DNA of 64,000 nt from Carallia brachiata (lineage: Eukaryota > Streptophyta > Magnoliopsida > Malpighiales > Rhizophoraceae): assembly GCA_021464245.1 (NCBI GenBank), contig JADCRB010000069.1, forward strand, positions 4,354,395 through 4,418,394, in the 5' to 3' direction. Of the stretch, positions 63,351 through 64,000 are shown piece by piece (positions within the stretch are counted from its first letter, which is position 1; every line of letters begins with the position of its first letter). Below the pieces are notes generated by a model. That model saw only the letters and a program-made list of their open reading frames with translations, did no database searches and was not told the origin of the DNA. The translations under genes were made by a program, and so were the position numbers.

Positions 63351-64000
63351 ATCATGTCATGTATGCAACAGCCAACAAGAATCTTGTTGTAAACGGGTTG
63401 AGGTGACAAGGGAATTGGCTCCCCCCATAGTAGTAGATTCTGGGAGTGGGTGTTGCTCTAAGGAGAAGAGCTAATGCATGCAAAAGCCATAGGCCCACTT
63501 TGCCCTTTTGGTAGCGGCACTTTGTAACCAATTGACTAAAGATCATATCAAGAAATCAATTGAAAAATAAGTGCGTGAGAGAGTTTTATTTCTTTTAATG
63601 TTCATCTGACTTCAACTGAATTAGTCAGAGTTTAATAAATTTTTAGATACTAACGTTTTAGACTAAAAAAAAAAATCAATTTCATTCACGACAGAAATAC
63701 AATACTTTTTCCAAAATCAATTTTTGATTTTTCTAAATCAATTTAATTATACTTTGATTTATAAAATTAAAAAATATAAAATTAATTATTAAATATTGTC
63801 AAATGAACTATAAATCATATCTTATAAATACGTCCCGAAGTTATGCTTATTCCAACAGAGAGCAAATGATAACTGATTTTTTCTCCTCTTTGCATTTTTT
63901 TATTGAGAAAAATAAAATGGCCAATTGGTTTAAAAGTGGTGTTGTAGGCATTGGACTCTTTGTAGTGTGTTACATTTTCAAGCGGGCCAAAATTCTCCGG

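Larger units (their letters stand above)
61141..64000. other. Intergenic region to the window end
   Basis: Begins with the 3' leader region of the SAM-domain gene. It contains a CATA microsatellite (61769-61802), several poly-T runs and a two-copy tandem repeat (63190-63350). No coding exon or RNA gene is supported. Confidence 0.4.

Overview
The window is nuclear DNA of a flowering plant, most likely a eudicot. It is AT-rich, its genes have short exons with GT-AG introns, and it carries plant-specific families: an NPF transporter, the plastid ferredoxin-thioredoxin reductase catalytic chain, and plant matrix metalloproteinases. Plant retrotransposons and MITEs are scattered through it. I cannot name the genus from sequence alone.

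Layout. Positions 247-2587 hold the 3' part of an NPF (NRT1/PTR) transporter. Positions 3345-4267, minus strand, hold a diverged matrix metalloproteinase (MMP D) with a frameshifted signal peptide. From about 5.3 to 49.7 kb lies an array of three duplicated segments. Each carries an intronless MMP gene (A at 10170, B at 22652, C at 39832) followed by a five-exon CREG-like gene. The CREG copies have fared differently: segment I keeps only part of exon 3 plus exons 4-5, segment II has a 1-bp exon-3 frameshift and a weakened TATA box, and segment III looks intact. Segments I and III also share a broken ubiquitin fragment that II lacks, and MMP A and C differ by only 11 residues, so I and III look like the closer pair.

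The array is a good record of transposon insertions, because each insertion can be compared with an empty site in a sister segment. I see two hAT-like elements with 8-bp target duplications, two SINE-like elements, two 5'-truncated LINE pieces, one roughly 4-kb LTR element with paired LTRs, and several MITEs. One of these, or a similar insertion/replacement, has removed about 210 bp of the proximal promoter of MMP B.

From 49.7 to 64 kb the sequence is single copy. It holds the six-exon ferredoxin-thioredoxin reductase catalytic chain (54751-56912), a three-unit tandem repeat, and a seven-exon SAM-domain protein gene (58590-61140). The neighbouring genes do not form a pathway. The MMPs are secreted zinc proteases, CREG is a secretory or endolysosomal glycoprotein, FTR acts in plastid redox signalling, and NPF is a membrane transporter.

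I found no clear new biological system. The most unusual material is the MMP-CREG array with its unequal decay, promoter replacement and repair-type junctions. Single-base homopolymer indels recur in several otherwise conserved genes, so some apparent frameshifts may be sequence errors.
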